A stretch of 5,718 nt of DNA from Zoogloea sp044344315 (GCF_044344315.1 NZ_JBIJDC010000167.1:1-5718), one strand, 5' to 3'; positions 1-5,536 are shown, numbered from the stretch's first letter. A program made the numbers and translations. The notes: generated from the sequence alone by a model not told the origin.

Positions 1-14
1 GAAGTCGCCCCTAC
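1..14 (-). repeat. GTAG-type REP hairpin, partial at window edge
   Basis: On the minus strand this reads GTAGGGGCGACTTC, the head and first arm of the repeat seen complete at 76-97, 140-161 and 5537-5558. The rest lies beyond the left edge. GTAG-headed REP hairpins are the class known to be handled by REP-associated tyrosine transposases (RAYTs). Confidence 0.85.
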
Positions 15-17
15 GTG

Positions 18-142
18 GTCGTTCATCCGCACGTCAATCGTGGGCATGCCTTTGATCAAAGTCTGCGGGTAACTTGTAGGGGCGACTTCAGTCGCCCATC
101 CCCACGTCAATAACAGGCGTGCCTTTGATCAAAGTCCGCGGG
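18..142. repeat. 73-bp-period tandem repeat between REP hairpins
   Basis: Positions 18-69 align without gaps to 91-142 (offset 73). The core 30-69 versus 103-142 agrees at about 34 of 40 positions. Each copy carries the perfect 12-bp palindrome CTTTGATCAAAG (50-61 and 123-134) followed by a GTC-GCGGG run that leads toward a REP hairpin. A diverged copy in the opposite orientation lies at 5559-5605, so this interval is part of the composite repeat and not random spacer. No coding potential is apparent. Confidence 0.8.
76..97 (+). repeat. GTAG-type REP hairpin, complete
   Basis: A GTAG head is followed by a perfect 7-bp stem (GGGCGAC / GTCGCCC) around a TTCA loop. It faces the copy at 140-161, giving an inverted REP pair about 42 bp apart. 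This paired layout resembles mosaic REP elements of other proteobacteria. Confidence 0.9.
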
Positions 143-161
143 CGACTGAAGTCGCCCCTAC
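140..161 (-). repeat. GTAG-type REP hairpin just after the nucleotidyltransferase stop
   Basis: This is a complete copy on the minus strand (stem 140-146 / 151-157, loop 147-150, GTAG head 158-161). It begins 20 bases after the nucleotidyltransferase stop codon at 182-184. In the transcript it would form a 3' hairpin that could protect the mRNA end or help termination. That role is known for REPs elsewhere and is inferred here. Confidence 0.9.
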
Positions 162-181
162 AGGGGGATTGCGGGGTTGAA

Positions 182-1291
182 TCAGATGCGGCCGCGAGCG
201 TCGCCCCAGCGCAGGATGCATTCGTCGTCGCCGACGTAGTAGGCGTCGCCGCCGCGGGTTACGCAGTATTGGGGGGAGACGATCATCTCGGAGAAGCTCT
301 GGCCGTCGGCGATGCGGGTGTATTCGAACAGGATGCTGCGTTCGACCCGGGCGCGGGACTTGATGTGGCTGCCGTGGCCGATCCAGGTGGGGCCGATAAT
401 GGAGGCACCGGGGTCGATACGCACGCTGGAGCCGATATACACGGGCCCGACGATCTGAACGCTGTCCCAGGCGATGGAGGTATTGGGGCCGACCCAGACG
501 CCAGGGCGGATCTCTTTGCCGGGCATGTCCATCTGGGCGACTTCGCCGTTGAGCACACGCATCAGCACCGACCAGTAGTCGCTCAGGCGGCCAATGTCGA
601 TCCAGTTGAAGAAGCGCTTCTGGGCAAAGAAGGGCAGCTCTTTTTCGACCAGCATGGGGAAAAGCTCGCTGCCGATGTCGAAAGTCTTGCCGGAGGGCAC
701 CAGATCGAGCACAGAGGGCTCGAAGATGTAGATGCCGGTGCTAGCCAGGTTGGACTTGGCTTCTTCGGGAGAAGGCTTTTCCTGGAAGGACTTGATGTGG
801 CCGTTGGTGTCGGTGACGACGATGCCGTAGTTCTTGACCTGGTCCTTGGGGACTTCGAGGGTGACGACGCTGGCGACGGCCTGCTTGGAGCGGTGCTCGT
901 GGAGGGCGGCGCCGATATCGAGGTCGATGATGGCGTCGCCGCAGATGACCAGGGTGGTTTCATCGAAGAAGCCGCTGAAGTCCTGGATCTTGCGCATGCC
1001 GCCGGCGGAGCCGAGGGGCTTGGGCACGATCTCGCCGTGGTCGCGGACGCCTTCGTAGGAGTAGCCGATGGTGACACCCCAACGGTGGCCGTCACCAAAG
1101 TAGTTTTCGATCTTGTAGTGGTTGTAAGCCACATTGATCATGATCTCTTTGATGCCGTACCGGGCCAAGTGCTCGATCAGGTATTCCATGACCGGCTTGC
1201 CCAGGATGGGAACCATGGGCTTGGGTACGTTCTTGGTGAGGGGTCGTACCCGCGTTCCCTGGCCTGCCGCCAGAATCATTCCCTTGGCCAC
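182..1291 (-). CDS. Nucleotide-sugar pyrophosphorylase (mannose-1-P guanylyltransferase-like)
   Basis: A 369-residue cytoplasmic enzyme expected to join a sugar 1-phosphate to an NTP, giving an NDP-sugar and pyrophosphate for polysaccharide synthesis. The N-terminal nucleotidyltransferase fold shows the signature LAAGQGTRVRPLT (residues 7-19), PKPM (23-26), a LGSAGGM loop (93-99), the metal-binding CGD (117-119), EKP (171-173), STGIYI (184-189) and W-x-DIG (near 230-234). Residues about 263-337 are hexapeptide-like repeats of a left-handed beta-helix (GVWVG, PVYIG, PTWIG). I chose the GTG at 1289-1291 because it has GGAG 8 bases upstream and starts at VAKGMILAAG, as in the family. An ATG at 1393 would add 34 residues that look non-coding. 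The sugar and base cannot be read from sequence: GDP-mannose is the first guess, with dTDP- or UDP-glucose types possible. The phosphatase gene lies 170 bp upstream on the same strand. Confidence 0.93.
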   Translation of the reverse strand: MAKGMILAAGQGTRVRPLTKNVPKPMVPILGKPVMEYLIEHLARYGIKEIMINVAYNHYKIENYFGDGHRWGVTIGYSYEGVRDHGEIVPKPLGSAGGMRKIQDFSGFFDETTLVICGDAIIDLDIGAALHEHRSKQAVASVVTLEVPKDQVKNYGIVVTDTNGHIKSFQEKPSPEEAKSNLASTGIYIFEPSVLDLVPSGKTFDIGSELFPMLVEKELPFFAQKRFFNWIDIGRLSDYWSVLMRVLNGEVAQMDMPGKEIRPGVWVGPNTSIAWDSVQIVGPVYIGSSVRIDPGASIIGPTWIGHGSHIKSRARVERSILFEYTRIADGQSFSEMIVSPQYCVTRGGDAYYVGDDECILRWGDARGRI

Positions 1292-1299
1292 GTCTTCAT

Positions 1300-1303
1300 C
1301 TCC
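1300..1303 (-). promoter_or_regulatory. Ribosome binding site deciding the GTG start
   Basis: GGAG on the minus strand lies 8 bases before the GTG at 1289-1291. The in-frame upstream ATG at 1391-1393 has no such motif, so this site decides the start of the nucleotidyltransferase. Confidence 0.75.
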
Positions 1304-1359
1304 GGTAGTTGCTATCAATGCGAGTTGCTGTGCGCCACTTTGAGGGCGGGGCACCCTAC

Positions 1360-1374
1360 GCACGCAGGATGCCA
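1360..1374 (-). promoter_or_regulatory. Weak candidate sigma-54 promoter for the nucleotidyltransferase
   Basis: On the minus strand TGGCA (1374-1370) is followed by TGC with the required -24 GG (1373-1372) and -12 GC (1361-1360) spacing. The -12 part reads GTGCG where TTGCA/T is usual, so this is a weaker match than the one at 3896-3911. It would start RNA near 1348, about 57 bases before the GTG. No convincing sigma-70 promoter was seen in this gap. Confidence 0.3.
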
Positions 1375-1461
1375 TCTTCACAGTTATTAACAATGCATTC
1401 TAGCATCTAGCGCATTAAGTTTTCCTGAACGTGGCAGACGTTTGATGCATTTGTCGTGATT

Positions 1462-1968
1462 TCAGACACGTTTGACCCAGGCTTTCACCTCCTGGGAAAC
1501 GAGCTGATAGGCGGCGACATGGGAGGCCTGACCGCGCTGATAGGGATCGGGCACCTCTTGCTTGCTCCAGTGACCGAGGAGGAAAGTCTTGCCGCGGGCG
1601 GTCGGGTCGAGGGCGACAACGTAATCCAGGTGGTGCTTTTGCATGACGAGGATGAGATCGGCCCAGCGGGTGTGGCTTTGGGCGATCTGCTGTGCCCGAT
1701 GCGCCTCCATGGGAATGCTCAAGTCATCCATGAACGCGAGGGCGGCATCGTCGGCGGGGTGATTGACCATTGCACCAATTCCGGCAGAGCGCACCTCGAC
1801 GGTGCGCCCGGCGCTAACGAGCTCGTGCCGCAGGAGATATTCGGCAACTGGGCTTCTGCAGATGTTGCCAGTACAGACAGTGAGGATTTTCTGGAACACG
1901 GATGGGCGATGGCGAAAAAGGAAAGTAGCAATTTTACGCTGTTGCCACCGCCCCAAGGAACGCAGCAT
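1462..1968 (-). CDS. Low-molecular-weight protein-tyrosine phosphatase (Wzb/EpsP type)
   Basis: A cytoplasmic phosphatase, 168 residues from the ATG. The catalytic P-loop is CTGNICRS (C32, R38), matching the family C-x5-R-S pattern. The late acidic motif DPY (141-143) supplies the general acid. HRAQQI (about 90-95) and the DLILVM strand (104-109) also fit. Wzb/EpsP enzymes dephosphorylate the tyrosine autokinase that controls exopolysaccharide polymerisation, and the downstream nucleotidyltransferase suits that role, though no kinase is in view. The start is uncertain. The family normally begins about eight residues before the catalytic Cys, which fits a GTG at 1897-1899 (145 residues). The ATG at 1966-1968 and a GTG at 1990-1992 extend it, and none of the three has a good ribosome binding site. 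The GTG at 1992 begins only 13 bases after the terminator stem, so it is the least likely. Confidence 0.88.
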   Translation of the reverse strand: MLRSLGRWQQRKIATFLFRHRPSVFQKILTVCTGNICRSPVAEYLLRHELVSAGRTVEVRSAGIGAMVNHPADDAALAFMDDLSIPMEAHRAQQIAQSHTRWADLILVMQKHHLDYVVALDPTARGKTFLLGHWSKQEVPDPYQRGQASHVAAYQLVSQEVKAWVKRV

Positions 1969-2005
1969 GACTTTGATGCGGCGTTTGAACACGGCGGACG
2001 CACCA

Positions 2006-2039
2006 AAACCAAAAGCCGCCCAAGGGCGGCTTTTGGTTT
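2006..2039 (-). terminator. Strong intrinsic terminator of the tRNA operon
   Basis: A perfect 16-bp stem (2006-2021 with 2024-2039) encloses two A residues. It has a GC core (GCCGCCC / GGGCGGC) and A/T outer arms, so in either direction the stem ends in a T-rich run. On the minus strand the T-rich run continues as TTTTGGTTTTGG. It lies between the last tRNA (3' end at 2074) and the phosphatase gene, and so probably ends tRNA transcription and shields the phosphatase. Confidence 0.9.
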
Positions 2040-2073
2040 ATCGGATCAAAATCTGATCTGACCCGAAGAATGT

Positions 2074-2150
2074 TGGCGGAGTGGACGGGACTCGAACCCG
2101 CGACCCCCGGCGTGACAGGCCGGTATTCTAACCAACTGAACTACCACTCC
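2074..2150 (-). tRNA. tRNA-Asp(GTC), copy 1
   Basis: A 77-base tRNA with encoded CCA (2074-2076) and acceptor arms GGAGTGG / CCACTCC. The anticodon GTC is at 2114-2116 in loop CTGTCAC, and the T-loop is TTCGAGT. It is identical to the Asp copy at 2526-2602. It is the last gene of the operon in transcription order, 33 bases after the preceding tRNA-Glu. Confidence 0.98.
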
Positions 2151-2183
2151 ATTTGCCTGCTGAACTGCTCAGGGCTTTAATCC

Positions 2184-2259
2184 TGGCGTCCCCACGGGGA
2201 TTCGAACCCCGGTTATCGCCGTGAAAGGGCGGTGTCCTAGGCCTCTAGACGATGGGGAC
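2184..2259 (-). tRNA. tRNA-Glu(TTC), copy 1
   Basis: A 76-base tRNA with encoded CCA and acceptor arms GTCCCCA / TGGGGAC. The anticodon TTC is at 2223-2225 in loop CTTTCAC, and the T-loop is TTCGAAT. It is identical to the two other Glu copies (2405-2480, 2670-2745) and is separated from tRNA-Ala by 16 bases. Confidence 0.98.
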
Positions 2260-2275
2260 TTGACACTAAATTTGG

Positions 2276-2351
<76 letters not shown>

Positions 2352-2404
2352 ACGGAACTGCTAAAACTGCTTTCAGGCCCCTTTACCCCGGAACCCGCCA
2401 ATTC

Positions 2405-2480
2405 TGGCGTCCCCACGGGGATTCGAACCCCGGTTATCGCCGTGAAAGGGCGGTGTCCTAGGCCTCTAGACGATGGGGAC
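2405..2480 (-). tRNA. tRNA-Glu(TTC), copy 2 (central)
   Basis: A 76-base copy identical to the other two Glu genes, with anticodon TTC at 2444-2446. It is the single extra gene between the two Ala-Glu-Asp blocks, with spacers of 45 bases upstream and 53 bases downstream in transcription order. Confidence 0.98.
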
Positions 2481-2498
2481 CTGCTAACCGACTACACT

Positions 2499-2515
2499 GG
2501 AGAGCAACGCTCTCC
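2499..2515 (-). other. Hairpin in tRNA spacer
   Basis: A perfect 7-bp stem GGAGAGC / GCTCTCC with a 3-base loop lies in the 45-base spacer between tRNA-Asp copy 2 and tRNA-Glu copy 2. It may be a processing element in the polycistronic tRNA precursor. It has no U-run, so it does not look like a terminator. Confidence 0.6.
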
Positions 2516-2525
2516 TTGTAAAACT

Positions 2526-2602
2526 TGGCGGAGTGGACGGGACTCGAACCCGCGACCCCCGGCGTGACAGGCCGGTATTCTAACCAACTGAACTACCACT
2601 CC
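2526..2602 (-). tRNA. tRNA-Asp(GTC), copy 2
   Basis: A 77-base copy identical to the Asp gene at 2074-2150, with anticodon GTC at 2566-2568 and encoded CCA. It closes the first (promoter-proximal) Ala-Glu-Asp block. Confidence 0.98.
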
Positions 2603-2617
2603 ATACAACCTGCTTCA

Positions 2618-2659
2618 TCAGCCAAACTTGCCGGCTGACGCTGCCTGCTTTACAGCAGG
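2618..2659 (-). other. Two hairpins in the long tRNA spacer
   Basis: The 67-base spacer between tRNA-Glu copy 3 and tRNA-Asp copy 2 holds two stem-loops. One is TCAGCC / GGCTGA (2618-2623 with 2633-2638, 9-base loop). The other is CCTGCT / AGCAGG (2644-2649 with 2654-2659, 4-base loop). The equivalent spacer in the second block is only 33 bases and lacks this pair. Confidence 0.55.
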
Positions 2660-2669
2660 ACTTGAAACT

Positions 2670-2745
2670 TGGCGTCCCCACGGGGATTCGAACCCCGGTT
2701 ATCGCCGTGAAAGGGCGGTGTCCTAGGCCTCTAGACGATGGGGAC
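2670..2745 (-). tRNA. tRNA-Glu(TTC), copy 3
   Basis: A 76-base copy with anticodon TTC at 2709-2711 and encoded CCA, identical to the other Glu copies. It is second in the operon, 15 bases after tRNA-Ala copy 2. Confidence 0.98.
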
Positions 2746-2760
2746 CTGGTACTGATTTTT

Positions 2761-2836
<76 letters not shown>

Positions 2837-2852
2837 GTCCAACGAAGACCGC

Positions 2853-2881
2853 ATTATAGACATCGACTTGGGGTTTGTAAA
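2853..2881 (-). promoter_or_regulatory. Sigma-70 promoter of the tRNA operon
   Basis: On the minus strand TTTACA (2881-2876), a 17-base spacer and a perfect TATAAT (2858-2853) are followed by a GC-rich discriminator (GCGG). This is one mismatch from the -35 consensus with ideal spacing. Transcription would start near 2846, about 9 bases before tRNA-Ala. GC-rich discriminators at stable-RNA promoters are typical of stringent control by ppGpp/DksA; that control is inferred here. Confidence 0.92.
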
Positions 2882-2885
2882 CCCC
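2870..2885. promoter_or_regulatory. Perfect palindrome spanning the tRNA -35 box
   Basis: GGGGTTTGTAAACCCC has 7-bp arms around GT and fully contains the -35 hexamer of the tRNA promoter. Read on the + strand it is followed at once by TTTTT (2886-2890), giving the outline of an intrinsic terminator for rightward transcription. It could be an operator, an antisense terminator, or both. The 2-base centre makes the RNA hairpin less ideal unless one pair opens. Confidence 0.55.
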
Positions 2886-2945
2886 TTTTTGCATCTAACG
2901 TCTTGAAAACGCCCTTCCCTGCTTCTTACTTTAGACAACGCCGCG

Positions 2946-2979
2946 CAAAAACGACAACGGCGGCTTACGCCGCCGTTGT
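2946..2979 (-). terminator. Intrinsic terminator of the PEP-CTERM gene
   Basis: An 11-bp stem (2954-2964 with 2969-2979, core GGCGGC / GCCGCC, loop TTAC) is followed on the minus strand by TCGTTTTTG. It lies 25 bases after the PEP-CTERM stop codon and about 70 bases ahead of the tRNA promoter, so it isolates the two transcription units. Confidence 0.9.
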
Positions 2980-3004
2980 TTGCTACACGAGGCTGACAGT
3001 GCTA

Positions 3005-3790
3005 TCAGGCAGCCTTGCGACGGCGGGCAGCAGCCAGGCCAGCCAGACCGAGGCCGAGCATGCCGAGGGTGGCGGGCTCAGGAACGGTGGAGGCGCGGAT
3101 GACACCGCCGATGACGCTGAAGGAACCGTCAAACTTGCCGTCGGTGAGGCTGGGCGGCAGGCCGAAGGGGTTGCCAGCGGGGATGCTGTCGAGGGCTGCG
3201 AACAGGCCGCTGAAGCCGGTACCGCCAACATCGGTCTCGCTGATGTCGATCGTCCAGGTGCCGTTGCCTGCGGTGCCACCGAAGGTGTGCAGCACGGACA
3301 CGGAACCGGTGCCGATGGCAGCGCCGAGGGGGCCGAACATGTTGCCGAGCAGCAGATTGAGGCTGCTGGCGGAACCGTTGAACGAACCGCCCGTAACGGG
3401 GTTGCCGTCAGAGGAGAAGGTGTTGGTGGTGAAGTTGTAAACGAAGTGGCTGCCGGTGATACCGCTGTTGGTGATGGCAGCGGTGCCGAGCGGCACAAAA
3501 GCGGGGGTGTTGGAGACCAGATCGGGACCGGGGTTGGCCGGGGTGTAGTCGATGGCGATAAGGCCCTTGCGCTCGGCGCTGGTGATGCCGTTGGCCGGGA
3601 GGTTCAGATCCAGCAGGCCAGTCAGGCCGGTCAGGGCGATCGTGTAGGTGTTGGGGGTGGCATCGGCAAAGCCGGAGATGTTGAACTGACCGGAGAAGTC
3701 GGCCGTCGAGACATACACCGCGGAGTGGGCAGCGGAGGCACCGAAGGTGAGGGCTGCGCCAAGGGCGAGAGCGATCTGCTTTTTGATCAT
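3005..3790 (-). CDS. Exported PEP-CTERM sorting-domain protein
   Basis: A 261-residue predicted secreted protein. The N-terminus MIKKQIALALGAALTFGASA is a signal peptide with likely cleavage around residues 20-24. The C-terminus has VPEP (236-239), a hydrophobic glycine/alanine/leucine helix (about 242-255) and a basic RRRK tail. This is the three-part PEP-CTERM signal that exosortase (EpsH/XrtA) recognises and cuts in exopolysaccharide-producing bacteria. The middle, about residues 25-235, is rich in Gly, Ser, Thr, Asn and Phe and has no cysteine. It looks like a beta-rich surface domain, but I do not recognise its family. The ATG at 3788-3790 has AAGGA 8 bases upstream; an in-frame TTG at 3808 lies upstream of that site and is rejected. 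A sigma-54 promoter precedes the gene and a terminator follows, so it is probably monocistronic. No exosortase is in the window. Confidence 0.92.
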   Translation of the reverse strand: MIKKQIALALGAALTFGASAAHSAVYVSTADFSGQFNISGFADATPNTYTIALTGLTGLLDLNLPANGITSAERKGLIAIDYTPANPGPDLVSNTPAFVPLGTAAITNSGITGSHFVYNFTTNTFSSDGNPVTGGSFNGSASSLNLLLGNMFGPLGAAIGTGSVSVLHTFGGTAGNGTWTIDISETDVGGTGFSGLFAALDSIPAGNPFGLPPSLTDGKFDGSFSVIGGVIRASTVPEPATLGMLGLGLAGLAAARRRKAA

Positions 3791-3798
3791 GCTGATAT

Positions 3799-3803
3799 TC
3801 CTT
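3799..3803 (-). promoter_or_regulatory. Ribosome binding site of the PEP-CTERM gene
   Basis: AAGGA lies 8 bases before the ATG at 3788-3790, within a purine-rich GGAAAGGA run. It fixes the start in favour of this ATG. Confidence 0.8.
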
Positions 3804-3811
3804 TCCAAAAA

Positions 3812-4033
3812 AACCGTATATGAATATTTTCGGCTGCGGCAGAGCTTCCGGCGATCTTTATTAAAATCCTACTGCACCGCAATGGTGTCTAAATGAGCAA
3901 AATTTGTGCCGCAAACCATAACAGTCCGTTATTTATAGGATTTTCCATTTTGGGCAAACCTGATCGGGCCGTGGTGTAAAAAATTCTGACAATTCGCACC
4001 GTGTAGCACTTAACGGATCGCCCCCTGCCCTGT
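3812..4033. other. Intergenic region upstream of the PEP-CTERM gene
   Basis: An AT-rich gap, unlike the GC-rich genes around it. It holds the sigma-54 promoter at 3896-3911 and a TATAAA box at 3932-3937 without a convincing -35 partner. I see no clear terminator hairpin after the FAD dehydrogenase stop codon (4034-4036) and no extra gene. Confidence 0.6.
3896..3911 (-). promoter_or_regulatory. Near-consensus sigma-54 (RpoN) promoter
   Basis: The minus strand reads CGGCACAAATTTTGCT, with the -24 GG at 3910-3909 and the -12 GC at 3898-3897 exactly 12 bases apart. It agrees with TGGCAC-N5-TTGCW at every conserved position except the first base (C for T). RNA would start near 3885, about 95 bases before the ATG of the PEP-CTERM gene. 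PEP-CTERM genes in floc-forming betaproteobacteria are known targets of RpoN with the PrsK/PrsR two-component system, so match and context agree. I could not pick out a clear activator site upstream. Confidence 0.72.
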
Positions 4034-5437
4034 TCAAAGCACCTTCCCGGGATTCATCAAACCCCGCGGGTCGAACAGGGCCTTGATTCCCATCATGAGC
4101 TGAAGTTCAGTCACCGATTTGTAGCGCGGCAACAAGTCGCGCTTGAGCTGGCCGATGCCGTGTTCGGCGGAGATGGAGCCGCCAAGTTGGTGGACAAGAT
4201 CGTGCACGACGCGGCCGACGTCTTCTGTGCGGGCGATGAAGTCGGCGTTCTCGTCGCGGCTGGGGCGGGACAGGTTGTAGTGGAGGTTGCCATCTCCCAG
4301 GTGCCCGAAGGCGACGATGCGAACACCCGGATAGCACTGCTGCAGCGCCACGGCTGCGCGCTCGATGAACTCGGGGATGGCGCTGACGGGCACCGAGACG
4401 TCGTGCTTGATGCTGATGCCTTCGCGCTTCTGGGCTTCGGAAATGTTTTCGCGAAGACGCCACAGCGCTGCAGCCTGGGCCTGGCTGGCGGCGATGGTGC
4501 CGTCCGCCACCAGACCGTCGCTGATGGCGGCAGCGAGTTCGGTTTCGAGCGTGGCGCCGAGGTCGACGCTGAGCAGCGTGTCGGTGAGTTCGACCAGCAC
4601 GTACCAGGGCTGCGGGCTGGGCAGTGGGTCACGGGCATCGGGGATGTGCTGCAGGACAAGGTCGAGGGACGGGCGGCTGATGAGTTCGAAGGCGGTCACC
4701 CGATCACCGGCGATTCCACGAAGACGGGAGAGCAGGTCGACCGCCGCGGCCGGGCCTGCTACGGCGAGCCAGGCGGTGACGGTCTGGCGCGGCTTGGCGA
4801 AGAGCTTGAGGGTGGCGGCGGTGACGATGCCGAGGGTGCCTTCGGCGCCGATGAAGAGGTGCTTGAAGTCGTAGCCGGTGTTGTCCTTGCGCAGGGCGCG
4901 CAGGCCATTCCAAACCCTGCCGTCGGGCAGGACGACTTCGAGGCCGAGGACCAGCTCACGGGTGTTGCCGTAGCGGAGCACCTGGACGCCGCCGGCGTTG
5001 GTGGAAATAATGCCGCCGACTTCGCAGCTGCCTTCGCTGGCGAGGGACAGGGGGAAGAGGCGCCCTGCCCCGTCGGCTGCGGCCTGAACTTCGGCCAGGG
5101 TGACACCGGCTTCGACGGTGATGGCGTTGTTGTCGGGGTCAACGTGGCGGACCTGCCGCAGCCGGGAGAGATTGACGACGACCGCGCGGCCGTCCGCCAG
5201 GGGCGTGGCGCCGCCACACAGGCCGGTGTTGCCGCCCTGAGGCACGATGGGCACGCCTACGGCCACGCAGGCCTGCACCACAGCGGCGACCTGGGCGGTG
5301 TCGGCGGGCAGGACAACGGCCTGAGCCACGCCGGTGTAACGGCCCCGCCAGTCGGTTAGATAAGGCGCGGTGGCGGATGCGTCAGTGAGGCAGTGGGCGG
5401 GGCCGACGAGGGCACGCAGGGTGTCGAGCAGGGTCAT
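4034..5437 (-). CDS. FAD-binding D-2-hydroxyacid dehydrogenase (D2HGDH/GlcD family)
   Basis: A 467-residue flavoenzyme that oxidises a D-2-hydroxy acid to the 2-keto acid using FAD. Residues about 35-215 form the PCMH-type FAD-binding domain, with the phosphate-binding run PQGGNTGLCGG (66-76), SEGSCEVGGIISTNAGG (134-150), a YGNTRELVLGLEVVLPDG strand region (156-173) and GAEGTLGI (197-204). Residues about 215-467 form the C-terminal FAD-oxidase domain. That domain has LWRLRE (325-330), IKHDVSVP (343-350), the metal and active-site run FGHLGDGNLHYN (377-388, H379 and H386) and SAEHGIG (423-429, E425 and H426). It ends NPGKVL as the family does. Features lean to D-2-hydroxyglutarate dehydrogenase, but D-lactate or glycolate (GlcD) use is possible. 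The start is the ATG at 5435-5437; upstream in-frame ATGs would translate through a REP hairpin. No strong ribosome binding site is seen. Confidence 0.93.
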   Translation of the reverse strand: MTLLDTLRALVGPAHCLTDASATAPYLTDWRGRYTGVAQAVVLPADTAQVAAVVQACVAVGVPIVPQGGNTGLCGGATPLADGRAVVVNLSRLRQVRHVDPDNNAITVEAGVTLAEVQAAADGAGRLFPLSLASEGSCEVGGIISTNAGGVQVLRYGNTRELVLGLEVVLPDGRVWNGLRALRKDNTGYDFKHLFIGAEGTLGIVTAATLKLFAKPRQTVTAWLAVAGPAAAVDLLSRLRGIAGDRVTAFELISRPSLDLVLQHIPDARDPLPSPQPWYVLVELTDTLLSVDLGATLETELAAAISDGLVADGTIAASQAQAAALWRLRENISEAQKREGISIKHDVSVPVSAIPEFIERAAVALQQCYPGVRIVAFGHLGDGNLHYNLSRPSRDENADFIARTEDVGRVVHDLVHQLGGSISAEHGIGQLKRDLLPRYKSVTELQLMMGIKALFDPRGLMNPGKVL

Positions 5438-5462
5438 GGCGGGCTGCAGTGATGGGTGAAGC

Positions 5463-5484
5463 GGTCGAATGAATTCGACCCTAC
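5463..5484 (-). repeat. Second-type GTAG hairpin in the FAD gene leader
   Basis: On the minus strand a GTAG head precedes an 8-bp stem GGTCGAAT / ATTCGACC around TC. The head and layout match the other REPs but the stem differs. It sits 25 bases upstream of the FAD dehydrogenase ATG and would lie in its 5' leader or promoter. Translating through it gives a VEFIRP peptide, a sign that the longer reading frame upstream is not coding. Confidence 0.8.
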
Positions 5485-5536
5485 AGGAAAACGCGCGGCG
5501 CGGCTGCCCTTGTGGGATCGACACGCAAGGGGATGC

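Larger units (their letters stand above)
1292..1461. other. Non-coding leader between phosphatase and nucleotidyltransferase
   Basis: This 170-bp gap has no plausible gene. It contains an imperfect inverted repeat at 1392-1416 (arms AATGC / GCATT and CTAG / CTAG around CAT). It also has a possible nested hairpin at 1330-1363 (outer GTGCG / CGCAC, inner AGGG / CCCT) that would lie in the nucleotidyltransferase leader. The gap suggests the two genes may not share one tight operon transcript. Confidence 0.5.

Noticed and set aside
1..161. CRISPR array
   Set aside because: Repeats alternate in orientation, the intervals are themselves repeated rather than unique, and no cas gene is present.
1330..1363. 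A third GTAG-headed REP (minus-strand GTAG at 1356-1359)
   Set aside because: The stem after the GTAG is only a short imperfect match and resembles neither class seen elsewhere in the window.
119..1390. Long + strand reading frame of 423 codons opposite the nucleotidyltransferase
   Set aside because: It is antisense to a gene with clear family motifs, its product is a low-complexity Ala/Gly/Asp/Val string, and it starts in the REP array. It is open because of GC-rich codon use on the other strand.
3932..3937. TATAAA as a sigma-70 -10 box for the PEP-CTERM gene
   Set aside because: No acceptable -35 hexamer at 16-18 bases; the sigma-54 element downstream is a much better match.
4160..5359. 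Long + strand reading frame opposite the FAD dehydrogenase
   Set aside because: Same reasons: antisense to a well-supported gene, biased composition and no motif.
5438..5524. 29-codon N-terminal extension of the FAD dehydrogenase
   Set aside because: It translates through a REP hairpin and lacks family similarity; the ATG at 5437 gives the usual N-terminus and length.
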